From: Hydractinia symbiolongicarpus
Lineage: Eukaryota > Cnidaria > Hydrozoa > Anthoathecata > Hydractiniidae
DNA: 60,000 bases
Assembly: GCF_029227915.1 (NCBI RefSeq)
Contig: NC_079889.1
Span: forward strand, 2,048,001-2,108,000
Reading direction: 5' to 3'
This document shows positions 35,098 through 47,364 of the stretch, piece after piece. The notes beneath the pieces are model-generated. The model saw only the letters and a list, made by a program, of their open reading frames with translations. It ran no database searches and was not told the DNA's origin. Within the stretch, counting starts at the first letter, position 1. Every line of letters starts with the position of its first letter. A program made the translations under genes and the position numbers.

Positions 35098-35102
35098 ATA
35101 AA
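35097..35102 (+). promoter_or_regulatory. Poly(A) signal AATAAA of the complete transporter gene
   Basis: Overlaps the final base of the TAA stop codon, exactly as in copy 1 (2,078-2,083). Confidence 0.5.
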
Positions 35103-36374
35103 AAATATTTTAGAACATATTATATTCGACTAAAATACTTTCTTGGAAGCTTCTCGTAGCATATTACTACATCATCAGATAAAATGAATTACTAAGAAAG
35201 TGGATTACCATAATGTACACCTAAAGTTAAAAACGTGTCCCAAAACTTAATTGATTGAAAAGAAACGTAAAAAGTTTTTGTCATAAATTATGTGACCCCG
35301 TTACGATACAACAATAACCTTTTAGACTCAACATGTTCATTAAAAAGTGGTTTTAAAAGATCCAATATAAAATGCTTCTAGTATCTTTCGCTTAAAGCAA
35401 TTATTAGAAGCGTTAAGTTGGATCAAGGATGTTTGCATATTTTCATCAAGCTGTTGAAATTTTTTTCTCTGCGATATTTGTTAGTACATAATAAAAATAT
35501 TTTTTTAAGTTTTTATTAATACTTTTTAAATATTTGTAATTCCTTTATATTTTATGTATAACAACTCATAAAGGAAATCTGATATGTTGTCATTATTGAT
35601 GTCCTGTGTTACCATGGCAACAATCTTAAAACATTTTCCATATCTCAGACCCATTCAAAAATTATATCATCTATGTTTTAAGGCGCAATTACAGTTAGCT
35701 GCACTTACGCGAATTGATCAAAATATTCAATTTTTTTAAAGTCGTTTTGTGTATCGTCACTGAATTTTTAAAAAACACTTAAATTATTGATTAAGTATTT
35801 TTCAGGAGGAACAAAAAATCGTTTCCCTATTAATTTGATTTTTGAATTAATTACGCAAAATGAACACTCAGATTGTTAACGATAGTAAATCACACGAGCA
35901 AAATTATTTTCTGTCTCAATATTTTCGTAAGTTATCATGCATATGACTTTAAAAATTAATTTGTAAAATAATAGATCTTCTTTAGGTAGAAAAAAGAGAA
36001 TAAATTATCTTAAGATAATAAATGATTTTCAGGATAATAATGGGAACAATATAGGGATTAAGGTTTCAGTAGCTTATTTCAGCAGCGGGAATCTCACAAT
36101 AAAACAATAGACATAGTCACATGATTGGAGGCGAGAGTTAGAAATTTAGTAATAGCAGTATTATTATTTACCCAGGGTGGCCTCTTTAGTTCTTATTTGT
36201 ACTGCTATCAACGAAGATCCTGCGAAGCGTATCTATTGCTAGACAACCGCCCAAGATATTAATCGTTTTGCACTGGAATCGAACACTCTACCGTAAGTTT
36301 TTCTATAAGGGAAAACTGAAAATTTACGATTTTAACCTATGACAAAACAAAATCTCTGACAAAAGTATATTAGA
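35103..36374. other. Intergenic, no gene recognised (copy 2)
   Basis: Nearly identical to 2,084-3,400. About 30 bp around 36,236-36,243 is shorter than in copy 1. No gene is recognised. Confidence 0.55.
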
Positions 36375-37464
36375 CTGGTATTAATAATATAGATTATAAA
36401 CAACAAAATCTTACAGTAAGTTTAGCAGGAAAGTTTAATCACAGAATGCCGTTACCATCTCTACCCTTTATCATCAAAAGAAATTGATAACATTTATAAG
36501 TTGTTTTTTATTGATAAAAATGTTTTACGCACCATTACTGTTGTAAAGGGTAGTTGTTAACACTTAAGCGTTGATACTATACAACGGGGGGAGCCGAAAA
36601 AACCAAATCTTTTAGCCTAGAAGAACCCTATATTGTCATAAAAATGTGCAAATAACATGGTTTACAAAACTGTTTTTGTTGTTAATTTTTAACTTAGATC
36701 CGGCTTCCATTTCATTACAAGTCTCAGGTCAACCAAAGTTCTCGAATGATTTCTTAACTTTCTGTTTCTTTGGAAAGTATCGTTATGGATAAGCCATTAA
36801 GCTATTACCTTTCTTGCCTGTTATAATCCTATCTCTAAGGTGGGTCAAACCAGCTTGAACACAGTTGGATGACCTAATGCTGCTTGAGTAACCGATAGGT
36901 CCAATTAAAAACAACTAGTGATTTTAATTGGACTTATTAGTTTGCGGGGACCTAATTGGATTTTTGGTTCAGTACAACTTTAGAAAGAGGATCTCAAAGT
37001 GACAATAGTACAGTGGGAAGATCCTGGAAAGAAATTTAATTTGATGATGACTCCAAAGCAGTTATTTAATTTTTATAACACGGAACCAGTCTCTGCTTTG
37101 TAGATTGGGTGCTAGGTTTAGATATAGCTAGCTAGCCTAGTTAACTAACCCTCTTAGATAAGTTAAGAATTAATTAAATTTATTCGCGTGAGTAAGACCA
37201 TTGGCGCTCAAAACAAAAGATTTTCCGATGTTAACCACGTGAGCAAAGAACAATAGAATGAACTAATCAAAACGCGCCGTCAGTATTTTTGATTCCCCAT
37301 TTGTTAAAGGGTAATCAAGTTGCAGAGAGAAAAGGAATGATTGTGACCGTTTAACACGATACAATTTTAGTTATAACTTTGTTTTGTGAATGTTAATTTT
37401 AAATAACTGTCATTTTTAGTTTAAATTAGAAGCACTGATCTAAGTTCAATCACAACTAATGAAA
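36375..37464. other. Copy-2-specific block
   Basis: About 1,090 bp in place of the 860-bp copy-1 block. The left end begins near a GGTATTAATAATATAGATTA stretch that resembles a Helitron-like terminus. No frame of note and no recognised protein. Shared sequence resumes at about 37,464. Confidence 0.65.
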
Positions 37465-37782
37465 TCACGGACAAACTTATTAGCAGCCCTCATTTAGAAA
37501 ATCTCAAAAGCATAGTAACTATAATTCCATTGCACATATAAACACTCAGTCACTTTTATCAACATTCGATGAGCTTTACCTGATGTTAAACACTACATAA
37601 ACCTTATGTTGCTACACGCACCACCACCCCCCCCCCCAGCCTTTAAAAAAATTTCCCCAAACTACATAAAGCGTATTAAACCTGAAATGATGATGAAGTA
37701 GATTGACCCAGGTTTTGAGTAAGAGCCTGAGTCATAGAAAAATCCTTTGCGAGGGTTGTGTGACAGTGTCGTGCTATCCAAT

Positions 37783-38092
37783 TAAAGGTAACGGCCACAG
37801 GCGTCGTTTGACCACCTACCCAGGATGTGTATTCTGATGTTTAATGTTTGGCAACCTGGATAAGCAAAGTCGAAGCAGCTGAACTATGTCCACCCGAGTA
37901 AAAAGCGTTAAATTCTGAAATGTAGATAAGGGCAATGTAAGACCAACATATTGCCCGAATCGGACAAGCATAAGTGTTAGTGGTGTCAATCCTAACCTGG
38001 CATACTGTGCAAAACGGATCTGTCCTTGATGAACGCAAGGTGACTATCACTCTTGTACGATGTGAAGAAATCACGATGTCGTGCATCATCAA
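37783..38092 (-). pseudogene. DIRS-type tyrosine recombinase remnant (copy 2)
   Basis: Matches 4,583-4,891: an open frame of 83 codons with the CPIRAI and YSGGHSS blocks, then a shift into the LGRWSNDACGRYL motif that carries the presumed catalytic Tyr. It differs from copy 1 at a few residues only. Confidence 0.7.
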
Positions 38093-38368
38093 GTCAGTCT
38101 ACGTGTCAAAATGACGGCTAGATGAACATGTATGCTCAGAGCAGCGTAGTACCAGTACGACTTCCTACACTATAGATGCATTGTCTGTGTTGAATATTAC
38201 TTGTTGGTTACGCCATTCAGAACCTCAGGTTGTGACAGCTGCTACAATGGCAAAAAGTTTCTAACCGTTTATATGGAATTGACAAAGCCACTTTGGTAAA
38301 GTCGAATAAAACAAACGGTGGTTATATACTGCCGCAAAAGCTGAACCTGAGGCGTCTGCAAAGAGGTA

Positions 38369-38552
38369 CAAAGAGGCTACTGTCACCGCCATTTTTGAAT
38401 GATGCATAGACAATTCCATTCAGAGAGAAATTTCCACCACCATCCAATGTCTTGCTTCTCCATTTAAGTAAATATGGTGGTTCAAACAAGAAACTGAAGT
38501 AGACAACTCAATCAACCAACGCTAAATCATTCTACCCGGCTTAACAACCTTT
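38369..38552 (-). pseudogene. DIRS RNase H-like remnant (copy 2 only)
   Basis: A minus-strand frame reads KQDIGWWWKFLSEWN then a short stretch ending IIQKW. It resembles the D-x-x-W-W-x-x-F-L...N...I....W block that follows RT in DIRS elements. It ends in a stop shortly after. Copy 1 has lost this part where the LINE fragment sits. Confidence 0.55.
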
Positions 38553-38840
38553 GATGCGAAGGGTAATGACCTGATCAAAGAAAGCAGTTTGCATTTGTTA
38601 CCGTAATTCTGTATATTTCTTTTTGACTGACCAAATGATTTGTTGAGATCCATCAATCTCTATTCCCAAATATTTTAATGACTCTGCTGGCCCCTTCCTT
38701 CTGTTTTCGGCTAAATGCACTTCTGGTTTAAAGCAAAGGAGCTGAATGGCATTTATATTCGTCGCAACCTCATCTCACAAATTCCCGCACACATAAAAAT
38801 CATGAAGATAGAAAATAACAAAGGGATCCTAAAAATTACG
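38552..38840 (-). pseudogene. DIRS-like reverse transcriptase remnant (copy 2)
   Basis: The same YLHDFYVCG box (His for Asp) and the same in-frame TGA as copy 1, followed by the LKYLGIEIDG block. The shared defects show the element was already dead before the large duplication. Confidence 0.68.
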
Positions 38841-39315
38841 ATAAAAATCCAACATAACAACAGAATACTATCCCTGCCAACAGTATCCTAATAAACCCAA
38901 CTGGTCCTGTCTAACAGGACAAAGAATAAACACATGCTTGATGTTTATTAAAGTTATGAAGGAATTGGTGCGCAAGGAGGACACAAATTCGACTGCATCA
39001 CAAAACTGGAACACCTTATTGAGAATTCTTCTTACCGATTCCCTCGTGTGCAGGGCGAGAATGATTCTAAAGCTGTCGTATTTTTTGAGAACAGCACCAA
39101 GAAAAGATCAATTAAATGCGCGAATTGGCAGTACGAGAAATGGGCAAAAAATGTGACCCAGTGTAAGTTCTTTGCTGATTACCTGCCATAGGGATTACCT
39201 GCCATACTTGAAGCGCGTTAGATCGAATCGATAATAAATTATGGGGGCCTAGCGGATATTTGCGGCCCTTGGTACCCAATATCGAATCCAAAAGAAAATG
39301 AGACCACAAAAGAAA

Positions 39316-39990
39316 CTAATGATTGACATGTATACCCTCCAAAACCGACTCAAAATAAGCTGTATTGATAGTGCAACCTTGTAGGGCTAAATGGGTTTCT
39401 CCACACAAGTTATAACAATGGGAAAAACGGCACTGGCAGTTGGTACACGTTCCGCAAATGAGGGATTGTATAAGTCGAAGCAATTGGTCAAAATTAACAT
39501 TCTCACCTTTTTGAATACGCTCTATTACTGCTTGCGCAAAAGCTGGTAGGGACGACGCACGTGCTTGAAATTCACGTAAAATATTTCCAGTTATAGCTAT
39601 ATCATCTATACAAACATTTCCGTTATAAAAATTTTGCTGTGGTGTTAAAGTTAGTATTACAGTCACCCCAGTTCAAAGCTGCAGGACGAGTTGCATCAAG
39701 GTCTTGAGGTAAAGTAACAAACCCTGCTGTGTTCTAGAAATAACGTGCCACTCTGTTTGTATAACTTCGGTAAAATTAGTAGTGTTTGAATGTCATGTCG
39801 TTGTCGCAGAATTTACCCCAAGTTCAAGATATGTTGTTCTCCAGACAACTTTGCTCAGGCGTCGTTACATTTACTGCTGCTGTTGCCACAGTTGGTGAGA
39901 CAGTCGTATGGCACAACACCTCCGTGCTGGCTGTATTAAAAGATATTACTGGCGGTTGCCGCTGAAGTAAAAAGGTATGTGACAAGTCTC
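39316..39990 (-). pseudogene. Degenerate Cys-rich ORF (copy 2)
   Basis: Counterpart of 6,727-7,400. It is 116 codons open without an ATG, with about six replacements relative to copy 1 (including Trp to Cys). The replacements are scattered, as expected without strong selection. A possible gag-like part of the DIRS remnant; family not recognised. Confidence 0.38.
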
Positions 39991-40060
39991 TGCTATCGCA
40001 GCCCTAGTGGAGGGCATATCGGCGAAAGCTGAAAAGGGGTAGGGGGTAGGGTTGGTAAAA

Positions 40061-41653
40061 CCCGAAAAAATTTGTACAATATGTTATTTCTTAATAACCA
40101 ATAAATGCGTAAAAAAATTTAAATCCGCGTGAAATTATTCCTAATGGAAACCAGCCTTCTAACACTTTTGAAATTAACAAATGTAGCATAATAACTCCCT
40201 TGAGAAATGCCGAGTTGTGAAATGCTATGTTTTTATAAAATATAGCAGGATAAAAAAATATTTTCAGGTATGTGACTTGTATATTTTTGTTGTTTATTAT
40301 ACAAACAAGCATATATATGCTTATTTTATAAAAGCTTTCGTGTTTTATCGGTAAGAGTGTTATTTATCATTTGTTGTTAAGATCATGGCATTACCAACTA
40401 GAACGCTGTTTAGATAAGGAAGTTTGTGTCTGGTTCAAATGGTTGTTGCTTTGATTGGTTATTTTCATTATAACCCTGTTTATGTTAAAAAGGGAGGATT
40501 TTTTCATATTCACCACTTACTCACTACTATTTATTATAACTCCTAAAGTACTGATCCAACACCGCTAAAACGTGGTGTCTTTTACCACTCAATTACCTGT
40601 CTTCGGTAAACAGTCCGTCCTGAAAAACTGCTTAGCTGTACGTAACGCTTTTATTCATTTCCTTTGAAGCCTTGCATAACGCTTTAAGAAAACTTTCTGT
40701 ACCACCATCTTTCCCAAGTATAACTTTATGCCTGAAAAGAGACGCACCATAGACAGTTCAGTAATTATAAGTAATAGATCTAGTAACTTGAATGATCATG
40801 ACAGAAGTATTCTCTTCATGGATATTGCCTGCATTATAATGTTAAAAGACCCTTGATGGTCAATAATCAAATCCATACGTAACAAAAATTTGATATTTTT
40901 GTTAAAAGGATAGTACGCCAGATAACTAACTTAGTCTATTTCTTATGGATAAAGTTTGTTTAGTATCAAATCTGGTGGCTTTTAGGATTAATTTTATGTC
41001 ATGTGATGTACTACACATGTTTGAGTGATAAACACCTGATGACGCGTCTTTATCTTTTTCTGAAACCAGATAAATTTCCTGTTCCAATAAACTGGGGAAC
41101 AGTAAAAAGTTGTTAAACATTTCATCACATAGAAATAACAACATTCAACTGCAATTAACTTTATTTGGAACTTTTAATAAATAAAAGTTTGAAATCCTAT
41201 TTTGTGATCCTAAAAAAAAGAAAAAGAGACAATGGATCACGTCACTATAAAATCACTGACTTCAGCTTTTTTTTATTTGCCAATCAATTTCTTATATTCC
41301 TTATTCTTATATTCCTTATATAATATAATATCTTTTATCTTATATTCATGCCAAGTTTCTTCAAAATAGCTTTTGGCATTCAACAGTTTTTTTGAGTGAG
41401 GTGGTTAAATTCACTCCCTTCCCTTTTCCCTGGAAACTTATTAGCAAGAATGCCTAGCGTTGATATAGTTAATAGTGATACCGTGATAATAAGTTACTGT
41501 TTTTTTTACATATTATATCTTTATATATCATATTTAAATTTTTTTGTTCTTTTGACTTCATTTTTATTATTCTTTCTTATTTTTTAGGTGTCGAGATAAC
41601 GCTGGCTATCGAACCAAACGACTATTTATTGTTATCTACGAAAGTTATATGTG
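40061..41653. other. Intergenic, no gene recognised (copy 2)
   Basis: Aligned with 7,441-9,091. A small local duplication of CTTATATTCCTTA is present near 41,290-41,320 but not in copy 1. No gene is recognised. Confidence 0.5.
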
Positions 41654-41814
41654 CATACTTTGTGGAGAAGCAAGTTCTCGAGTAACTATTTAATTCGGAT
41701 TTGTAATAATCGTCCTGCATCAGTTTAAACAAATGTTGTTTTTTGTTTATCCGTTATAATAAGGAAGGTTTTGTTTTCGTTTTTGCAACTCGAGAACTTG
41801 CTTTTAAAGGTATG
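41654..41814. mobile_element. Foldback/MITE-like element (copy 2)
   Basis: Arms at 41,654-41,682 and 41,789-41,814, equivalent to 9,092-9,252. A few substitutions distinguish the copies. Confidence 0.58.
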
Positions 41815-42953
41815 TGGTTATGAGTATTTGTGGAATGCATAAGTTTGCGAGCGCGTCAGGTAGCGTCACTTTTGATCATGCTTTGGGACATTTTGAGTTA
41901 GGATGAAACGACTAAGGTGTTGGGGCCTTGCTTTATGCACTAGCTGGGGAGATTAAGATAAACTATTTCCAGGGATATACAGCGTCAGAGTGGAAAGTAT
42001 AGGTAGGCTAGGTAGGTTTGATGAGTGGAAGGTTTTCAATAATTTCGACATAATGACATTCGTTCCGATTTCAGTGCAAAATTATTTGCTCCGCTATTGA
42101 AATGAAGAAAATAAAAGCGATTAATTAAAATTAATTTCACAAATTTTCCTAAAAAGATTTCTTAAAAAGATAATCGTCTGATCATTCACTGCATTACTTT
42201 CAAACAGGAAGTAGGATTGCTGAGAGGGTATATTTCTTTTCACTTGTCGCTTCTTGGTGCCCCAGTACATCTTTAATTTTGCACTCTGTCATAAGGAAAG
42301 GGAAGGAAAAGAATATAGTTAGTTGATGCATCTGCATTTATCATGTCATTTTCTTATTATTACTTGCCGTGATTGCTTTATTTGGTTTGAAAAAATAGGT
42401 TGATAATTAAAGTTCTATTCTTTGGAAACGAGGTCAATTCTTTCATTTGGTTTCATCGTTGTATTGTTTTAAGTATGCTTGCGTATTCAATCATTAATTC
42501 TTTGATCAAATAGCTTTTATTCTTACTCACTGGTCGTAGCGCTTTTTATCGTTTTTTGTATCAAAGTTAATTTTGTGTTCATTATTTACAATACATTATT
42601 GGTAAATTAGTGACAAAAAAATTCGCTTATTAAAACTTTAGTCAGAAAAATTTCGCGGCTTCTTGTATATTTAATTAAAATAAGCATGGATAATCATACA
42701 TCTAAAGTAAAAAATACTTAAGCGGAAAATTTTCTAAAAATGGTTGGTCGGCTTAAGAATGTCAGTAAAATTTTTTCTTCTGTAAAAAGTGTTTTTCCAA
42801 CGCTTGTTGCAGATAATTCGTAGATACATTGTTCAATTCTCGCCTTCACGCATAAATGTTACTGAAATATATAATTTTCGAAATTTTATTTTGATTCATT
42901 TAAAAAATTTTTTTTAACTAATTGTTTAACTAATATAAGATAACTAGTCGTTA
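41815..42953. other. Intergenic, no gene recognised (copy 2)
   Basis: Aligned with 9,253-10,375. No recognisable coding sequence. Confidence 0.5.
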
Positions 42954-43728
42954 ACCTGTGGATAAATCCACGGGTTCGCTCGTCCTTTATTAGCCGCATT
43001 TCGTGTGTCTCGCTACTGCGGTTACCATTTTGCGTGACAGACAGACGCATACGGGTATTATAATATAATAGTCGTTGCCCGTGGAAAAATCCACGGGTTC
43101 GCCCGTCCTTTGAATTTACCCGTGGCAACAAAGTGGATAAGAATATATCGCATTTGATATTCGTGTTTCCGTAACATCATTTTCTAACTTAGCGGGGGTC
43201 CGCGCAGAGACAGACAGACGACGGCTATTATTATAGAGACTAGTCGTTGCCCGTGGAAAAATCCACGGGCAACCACTACCCGTCGCAACAATGCTGATAA
43301 AAATGTATCGCATTTGATATTCGTGTTTCCGTAACATGATTTTCTAACTCAGCGGCGGGTCCGCGCAGATACAGGCAGACGACGGCTATTATTATAGAGA
43401 CTAGTCGTTAGCTCGTGGAAAATCCACGGGTTTGCCCGTCCTTTTTATACCGCATTGCGTGCTTCTCGCTATTGCGCAGCTGAGCTACCATTTGGCGTGA
43501 CAGACAGATAGACAGACAGACGTATACGGATATTATAATATAGATAGTCGTTAGCCCGTGGAAAAATTCACGGGGTCGCCCGTCCTATAAATTAATCCGT
43601 TGCAACAAAGTGGACAGAAATATATCGCATTTGGCATTGGTGCACATTTTAAAAATTTCGTGTCTCCGTTACGGGACACGGCTTTCGCGGACACACAGAC
43701 AGACAGACGAGGGCTATTATTAAAGAGA
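42954..43728 (-). mobile_element. Array of five head-to-tail Helitron-like units
   Basis: Unit limits are 42,954-43,067, 43,068-43,239, 43,240-43,400, 43,401-43,544 and 43,545-43,728. On the minus strand each ends with the CCCGTGGA/TCCACGGG-type hairpin and (C)TAG, and starts TCTCTATAATAATAG or TCTATATTATAATA. Neighbours abut directly, so CTAG of one unit touches TC of the next. Two internal subtypes alternate: a long one with a CGCATTTGATATTCGTG core and a short one with a TACCATTTTGCGTG core. The outer flanks are A and T, the same site as the single copy-1 unit. No open frame of significance. Confidence 0.75.
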
Positions 43729-44758
43729 TTAATAATAATACAAATTTTAAAACGTCGCGAAAATTAAAACTGTTTCAGACAATCGTGTTGTTCTCTTCAA
43801 CGTCCTGAATCTCACATTTGCTAGCTGATTTTTCACTTTGTGTTTCAGATGCTTTAAATGTGGCGGCTGTTTTTTCTGTGAGACATAAGTCTGTTATTAA
43901 ATTCCGTTGGTACGAAATTTGGTTAAACTAATTTTAGTATTACCTACACTTTTAACTTGTAGATAATAAATACTGTTTCGGATAATCATGTAGTTTTATT
44001 CAACATTCTGAAACTTACATTAAGTTGATTTATGTGTGCAAATGCGCTGAACGTGGTGGCTATTGCTGTGTCAGTCAAAAATGTTACACTCATGGCAAAA
44101 TAATTTTTCTTACGCACGTTTTTAACTCGCTATCGAATAAAATTGTTCACGTGATAGGAACACCAATCCGGAAACTGCTTTTTATATATGTACATACAAG
44201 GCCTTTTGTTTCAAAATTTTACAATTTTGAATATTAATTCGCTAATTATAATTTTATATAGATCCTGATGCCGATAGTTCGTGTTTTTACCCGAAACCAC
44301 ATTTATATTTTTTTATATTATACTTATGTTTGGCGGATGACTGAAATGTTTAAGTGTTAAAAAAATAGCCTTCACGCTCAGCGCGTTTGTGATCCGCCTA
44401 ATGAAAATTCAACCTCACGATAGAATATATCTTTTTGTTTCACACAAGATGTGTCCATTTTGTTTTGAGATCTATAATTTGAAAGTTGTGCCAGTGATAC
44501 TTTAATTGTTGATAACATTCAAAATAAAAAAATTAAAAAGGCAAGATTCCTACTAAAAAAGTCGCTTTTGTTGTCTTTTTTTATAGTACCAACACGAATG
44601 TCACAAAATATATGTCCCAATCCAATTGATTTTCTTCTGACGGAAGGAGCGTTTTGTTTTAAGACAAAAAGTGCAGTCAGTTACAAAACTTACAAGTTTT
44701 GTTTTAGCTTCACGGTTTTTCCCTCCTAATTTATTATAAGGGAGGATTTTTTAACCCA
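43729..44758. other. Intergenic, no gene recognised (copy 2)
   Basis: Aligned with 10,549-11,852, without the telomere-like tract and without the stretch corresponding to about 11,365-11,545. No gene is recognised. Confidence 0.5.
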
Positions 44759-44926
44759 GTTGCTTCTTCTTCTTCTTCTTCTTAATTTATTTAACGTCAG
44801 AGAAATAACTATGTACATATAGCTTCCTGATATAAAAAAATAAATAAATACATACTTATAAATATACAGGAATCTAATCAAATCCGACCAAAATTTGTTT
44901 ATGGTTTTATGAAAAATGTATAAAAA

Positions 44927-47242
44927 TTATGAAAAAATATTTAAATAGACCGAGTGACTAAAATCATATTCCTTTAGTTTCGTTTTAAATTTTTTAAGGC
45001 TGTTACAACTTTTCAATTCGGAAGGTAAAGTATTCCAAATTTTAGGCCCCAATGAGCGAAGACATTTTTCCCCAAAATTTTTAGTATTAAAGTTCAATGT
45101 TTTAAGATTATTTAAATATTGACTTCGTACTGGCCTGTTTGTTTCGCTGCGTTGAAAGATGTCTAACATAAATGGCGGATTTAAATTATTAAGAGATTTA
45201 AAAATCTCTATACATAGATTTCGTATTCGCATAATTTTCATGTAGTTACTTTTGTTCTTGGTAGAAATGTACTTTTCTTTTCTCTCTGAATATCCGCTAT
45301 CTACAAATTTTAGGGCTCGCTTATGGAGTTTTTAGACCCTAGAAAGTGATTTTGAAGTTGAGAAATTCCAAATAAGTGGACAGTAGTTAAAGTTTGAATA
45401 CACAAAACTTTCTGCTAAGACACTCTTAGCTTTAAAAGGAAGTATGTTTTTAAATCTATACAAAGCATTTAGTTGCGCAGATGCTTTCTTGCAAACCTCA
45501 TTTAAGTGCTGATCAAATCTAAGGTTATTGTCAATTTTAACTCCTAACAGTTTGACTGTGTCTTGCGAATATATGTTTTTATCTCCGATTCTTATCAGTT
45601 TACTACTTGTGTTTTCTATCCTATCTTTGCTGATTATAATGCATTGAAATTTGTCAGGGTTAGCAATCATTTTATTTTCATGTAGCCGTGCTAATGCCTG
45701 CTCAGACTCACCTTCTAAAATTTTAATGAGGCTTGCAATTGAATTGGAAAAGCTTGACAATGTATTATCATCAGCATAGATGTGTAGGTAACTTCTGGTT
45801 ATAAAAAGAAAAATATCGTTAAGAAAAATATTAAAAATTATCGGGCCTAAGATTGATCCTTGCGGCACGCCTGAAAGAATCATTTGGAAAAGACTGTAGT
45901 GTCCGTTTATACGAGTAGATTGTTCTCTATTTGTTAGGTATGACAGGACAAATTTCAGGGCAATAATTTCAAATCCATATGCCTCAAGTTTAGCGATTAG
46001 TAAATCATGTGGCACGCAATCGAAAGCTTTTGATAGATCCATTAAGACTGCACCAACCACGTAATTCTTATCAAGTTTTTTTTCCCATTCTTCTAGTAAA
46101 CGAATTAAGACATGCTGTGTGTTATAGTTTTTCCGATAGGCTGACAAAAATATTGAAAGTTTCGATTCTATGAAAGACATGATTTGATCCTTCATTATGT
46201 TTTCATAGAATTTTGAAAATACATTCAACACACTGACAGGTCTAAAATTTTTAATGCTATGTTTGTCTTTGCCTCCTTTGTCAAGAGGTGCTACCGTTGC
46301 ACGTTTGTCTCCATCGGGAAAAATATTCAGTTTTATGCTGCTGTTTATAGCATTTTGCAATGGGCCAATCAGATATTCACTAGCTAACTTCACAAGCTTT
46401 GGGGGTATTTTGTCTTTACCTGGAGAGGAATTTATGTTTAAATTAGTAAAAAGTTTTTTGATTGTGTTGTCATCTACCTCCTCAAAGTTAAAAAAATTTA
46501 TATTTTCGTTGCAGGCTTTAATTTTGACAATACTCGGATGACTCTCGTATGTTTTAATTATCTCATTAATTAGTCTCTCTTTGTCTAAGGAATTTCGATA
46601 ATCAATTGATATTGGCTTGGTTTCACTACTTTTTTCTACAATGTTAATATAGTGTTCATTAAATAATTCAGCAAGCTCACTGTCATTGGTTATCTGAGCA
46701 CCATTTTTGATAATCATAATGTTATCATTGTTCAAACCACTTTTATTGGTTATAAACGGCTTAATAGTTTTCCCAAAAGTTTTATTTTCTACAATCCCAG
46801 AATCTATAACATTTTTAAAATACATTTTTATGGCTTTCTTTCTGAGTCCAACACACTTATTTCGTTGTTTTTTATAGTTAATCTTGTTTTCTTCAGTAGG
46901 ATCTTTATTGTATCGTTTTTTAAATCTTGACCTGGTATAAATGGCTTGCCTAAGTTCTTTATTCATAAAAGGTGCTTCATTTCCCCTGAGCAGTTTCTGC
47001 TTTGAAGGGGCATGCTTTTCAATAATAGAACTAAACGTTTTTGTCAAGTGGTCGTAATTTGAAGCAGGGTCATTTTCATTAAAATCAAAACGTGTATTCC
47101 TAACATCAAAAAGAAACTTTCTCTTATCGAACTTTCTGTTACTTCTATAAACAATTAGTTTTGGTTTCAATCTTACCAGATGAGATCTTAGGAAAGTTGT
47201 AATCATCAGATGATGGTCACTGAGTCCAGTCTCAGTAACCAT
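44927..47242 (-). pseudogene. LINE ORF2, reverse transcriptase part, split by a stop codon
   Basis: The frame 47,242-45,332 (636 aa) starts with the end of the endonuclease (SDHH, residues 8-11). It then carries RT motifs FRPVSVL (333-339), LMDLSKAFDCVPHD (400-413), SGVPQGSILGP (457-467) and the catalytic YADD (489-492). A TAA at 45,332-45,334 interrupts it. The same frame continues to 44,927 with a C-terminal domain (KIWNTLP block). The related element in intron 5 has Glu at the stop position. With one nonsense codon and one frameshift in 4.7 kb the insertion is young but probably not autonomous. Confidence 0.9.
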
Positions 47243-47364
47243 AGTGTTTTGAAAAGACCTTTTCTTAATTTTTAAAATAACATCAATTGATGTTCCTTGT
47301 TCACTTGCAAAACATGTTTTGTCTTTGACTAAGTTTTTTAGGTCAAAAGTATCGCAAAGAGAAG

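Larger units (their letters stand above)
37470..40060 (-). mobile_element. Decayed DIRS/Ngaro-like retroelement (copy 2, uninterrupted)
   Basis: Same element as 4,270-7,440 but without the LINE insertion, so RT, RNase H and recombinase remnants follow one another on the minus strand. RT is at about 38,840-38,552, the RNase H-like segment at 38,552-38,369 and the recombinase at 38,092-37,783. The gag-like frame is at 39,666-39,316. All carry disabling changes. Confidence 0.72.

Noticed and set aside
42886-43337. Minus frames of 73-81 codons
   Set aside because: They are the Helitron-like array read as protein and change with each repeat unit.
42954-43728. CRISPR-like array
   Set aside because: The repeats are 114-184 bp units with transposon-type ends, not short identical repeats with unique spacers, and the DNA is eukaryotic.
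46254-46541. 95-codon plus frame
   Set aside because: It is antisense to the LINE reverse transcriptase frame.
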